Source: Methanolobus sp. (lineage in GTDB: Archaea > Halobacteriota > Methanosarcinia > Methanosarcinales > Methanosarcinaceae). From it: a stretch of 34,474 nt of DNA. The stretch is taken from positions 1 to 34,474 of the forward strand of contig NZ_JAUXNK010000095.1 of NCBI RefSeq assembly GCF_030682845.1. The letters are read 5' to 3'. Shown here in pieces: positions 32,983 through 34,474 of this stretch. The translations under genes and the position numbers were made by a program. The notes beneath the pieces are model-generated. The model ran no database searches. It saw only the letters and a list, made by a program, of their open reading frames with translations, and was not told where the DNA came from. Position 1 is the stretch's first letter, and every line of letters begins with the position of its first letter.

Positions 32983-33972
32983 TCAGGCGTTGACCATCCT
33001 TTCTATCCTGGTCACCTGTGACTTTTTGGAAAGCATGTGCAGGAATACGGGTAAACGGGAGCTTGCTACCTGTCTTGCCAGACTTGCTGTTGCTTTATTC
33101 AATTTGTTGCTCCTGTCCGGCATGTCTCTTGCCAGAGCGCTCATCACCCTGTCGAAAGCACCAATTCCGGTGGAAAAACCAGTTTCCTCCCATATCCCCT
33201 TATCGATGCTGAACAACAGTTCGATAAGGCCTCCTAACTCTGCAGCAAAGTGTTTCCAAGCGGGTTCCTCCATGACCAGGTAGGAACGCCCTTTGCTGAT
33301 ATTGGAAAAGTATTCATGGAAAGTATCGCCCTGTGCGAGTGTGTATACCTTTCCTATATTGCCGGTATGGCTGTCAGTGTTAATTGCAATTCCCTTGTTA
33401 TATCGCTGTGCAAGGACCATGGAGAAGAAATTCTTCTGCCGAAGGTCCTGAGCATTGTACTCCACCACAGGAAAATGCTTAACGAGCTCGGGCACTGCAA
33501 GTATATTTGGCTTTTCACCGAACTTGAACCAGAAGGGGTGGTTGTAGATATAAGGCAGGTCATTACTTTTAAGATAGTCAATGACGCTGTAAATGTTCTT
33601 CTCCTTCTTTGCCAGAAGCTCTATTTCCTGATATTGCTCCCTGTCAAATGCGAAGGCGTTCATATGTACTGTATGCCCTACGTTTTCGATGTCCTTTATG
33701 GATATCTCTACACCAGGGGTCAGGTCTTCCCTGTTCCATCCCAGCATATCGTAGGCCTTTATAGTATCATGGTCCGTGAACGTGACATAGTCAAGTCCCA
33801 TACTTTTCGCTTTCTCAAAAAGGCGGGCGGGGTGGGACTGCCAGGCAGGAGGGACATCATGCGAGCAGCATGTATGTACATGCATATCAGCTTTGCACCA
33901 TCCGTCCTCCATAAGTTCGGCTGCCCTTTCTGAAGAAATGATCTTATCTTTTATCTCGGAGGTCTGAAACAA
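32983..33972 (-). CDS. PHP-domain phosphoesterase
   Basis: 329 residues. The PHP metal-site motifs are intact: DMHVHTCCSHD (H31, H33, H38), FTDHDT, GVEIS, YNHPFWF and NTDSHTGN. The C-terminal 100 residues are helical and basic (LSKKSQVTRIERMVNA at the end) and outside the PHP core. The enzyme is expected to hydrolyse a phosphoester using two or three metal ions; substrate unknown. The longest start is TTG 33972; the first ATG is codon 21, still before the motifs. The frame continues 29 sense codons past the TGA (32983-32985). Confidence 0.85.
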   Translation of the reverse strand: MFQTSEIKDKIISSERAAELMEDGWCKADMHVHTCCSHDVPPAWQSHPARLFEKAKSMGLDYVTFTDHDTIKAYDMLGWNREDLTPGVEISIKDIENVGHTVHMNAFAFDREQYQEIELLAKKEKNIYSVIDYLKSNDLPYIYNHPFWFKFGEKPNILAVPELVKHFPVVEYNAQDLRQKNFFSMVLAQRYNKGIAINTDSHTGNIGKVYTLAQGDTFHEYFSNISKGRSYLVMEEPAWKHFAAELGGLIELLFSIDKGIWEETGFSTGIGAFDRVMSALARDMPDRSNKLNKATASLARQVASSRLPVFLHMLSKKSQVTRIERMVNA

Positions 33973-34255
33973 TTTATCACAGCGCGGTTTGTGGGTGGTG
34001 GTATTATAGAGTACAATCTTTGAAACGGGATGATATATAACTATATTTATTAATTCCGTATTTTAAGTACTAACTATATATCTGCATACGCGGCTATTTA
34101 TTATTAATTATTATGTTATTAATGAAATAATATCTGATCGTCATCTATCCCTGTCTGTTCGATTCTCATAGTTTGATCCTGCTGTAATTATTCCTGCGTT
34201 TTGTTCCTGGTCGTTTTTTGCTAAAACCTTTAACTTTGCAGGTCTATTATCTTTT
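33973..34255. other. AT-rich divergent promoter region
   Basis: Between the PHP gene and the photolyase leader. It has several TATA-like runs (GATATATAACTATATTTATTAA near 34030 includes candidates for either direction). No gene or repeat recognised. Confidence 0.45.
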
Positions 34256-34339
34256 ATGGAGAGATCAGAAATCGTTTTTGGGATGCTGGCTGAAGTTGCC
34301 ATGTCCGGGGTGTGTCAGAATGCAGAAGCAGGTAACTAA
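34256..34339 (+). CDS. Possible 27-residue upstream ORF of the photolyase gene
   Basis: MERSEIVFGMLAEVAMSGVC is followed by seven residues and TAA, ending 9 nt before the photolyase ATG. No SD is visible before it; a TTTAACTTTGC stretch about 25 nt upstream could place the transcription start at or near the ATG, making it leaderless. It may be a leader peptide coupling translation, or just an open stretch. Confidence 0.3.
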   Translation: MERSEIVFGMLAEVAMSGVCQNAEAGN

Positions 34340-34348
34340 TGAGGTTGA

Positions 34349-34474
34349 ATGATGGCGGATATCAACAGATCGATCTTCGTTTTCAGGAGGGACCTGCGCA
34401 TCGACGACAATCTGGGTCTCAGGGCAGCCGTGGAGTCTTCAAATGAAGTAATCCCTTGCTTCATATTCGACCCA
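34349..34474 (+). CDS. phr: Deoxyribodipyrimidine photolyase, N-terminal part (cut by window end)
   Basis: 42 codons are visible. RSIFVFRRDLRIDDNLGLRA is the characteristic start of the photolyase/cryptochrome alpha/beta domain, and VIPCFIFDP is the following strand. The tandem ATGATG (34349-34354) is preceded by GAGGTTGA. FAD and antenna sites lie outside the window, so the photolyase class cannot be fixed; the gene is probably CPD-type. Confidence 0.85.
   Translation, partial: MMADINRSIFVFRRDLRIDDNLGLRAAVESSNEVIPCFIFDP

Noticed and set aside
32983-32985. TGA as selenocysteine codon in the PHP gene
   Set aside because: I see no SECIS-like element, Methanosarcinaceae are not known to use selenocysteine, and the PHP metal site does not involve this residue.

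Overview
The window looks like the chromosome of a methylotrophic methanogen of the Methanosarcinaceae (Methanolobus/Methanomethylovorans-like; the genus is inference). Evidence: archaeal threonyl-tRNA synthetase with the archaea-specific editing domain, ThiI without rhodanese domain, proteasome-activating nucleotidase, PF07790-type pilins, a DUF5371-like protein, archaeal TATA boxes about 25 nt before starts, GGAGG/GGTGA Shine-Dalgarno (SD) sites, and a bacterial-type UvrB as in methanogens that acquired uvrABC.

Layout. 1-172: decayed right end of an IS200/IS605 (TnpB) element. 310-9421: housekeeping block: NfnAB-like ferredoxin:NADP oxidoreductase pair, a PP-loop/PAPS-reductase-like protein fused to a ferredoxin domain, an AI-2E-family membrane protein, thrS, acylphosphatase, thiI. 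9422-10049: intergenic region with a strong candidate structured RNA (9752-9843). 10050-14241: a very large FlaD/E-domain protein and two small membrane proteins.

14450-21484 is a variable island and the most interesting part. It holds three copies of a type IV pilin gene, all on the minus strand and all ending in the same hairpin terminator. Only the third (20767-21252, behind a DUF5371-like gene) is intact. The first lacks exactly the signal peptide and N-terminal helix and abuts a decayed Mrr restriction-enzyme fragment; the second lacks an in-frame start codon and abuts a tyrosine-recombinase gene. Between them lie a Fic AMPylase-like gene bracketed by 10-bp-phased repeats, a long palindromic repeat, and a small mobile module (integrase, AAA+ ATPase with C-terminal helix-turn-helix, iterons, small ORF). 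I interpret this as one expressed pilin plus silent pilin cassettes interleaved with mobile and toxin-like genes; cassette exchange is inference.

21926-31581: second housekeeping block: ACT protein (UPF0237), UPF0210/PFL protein and a shikimate-kinase-like protein in one run; DUF2284 protein; tRNA-Glu; PAN; a Gln-rich winged-helix protein whose leader carries two tandem hairpins, each with an SD in the loop and an AUG in the stem; two TIGR00304-like membrane proteins; uvrB; a drug-export-type ABC ATPase without a visible permease.

31683-34474: tRNA-Gly followed by a truncated integrase (old tRNA-targeted insertion), a RelE/ParE-type toxin-antitoxin pair, a PHP phosphoesterase whose frame continues past its TGA stop, a short ORF and the start of a photolyase cut by the window end. 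No rRNA or CRISPR array was seen.
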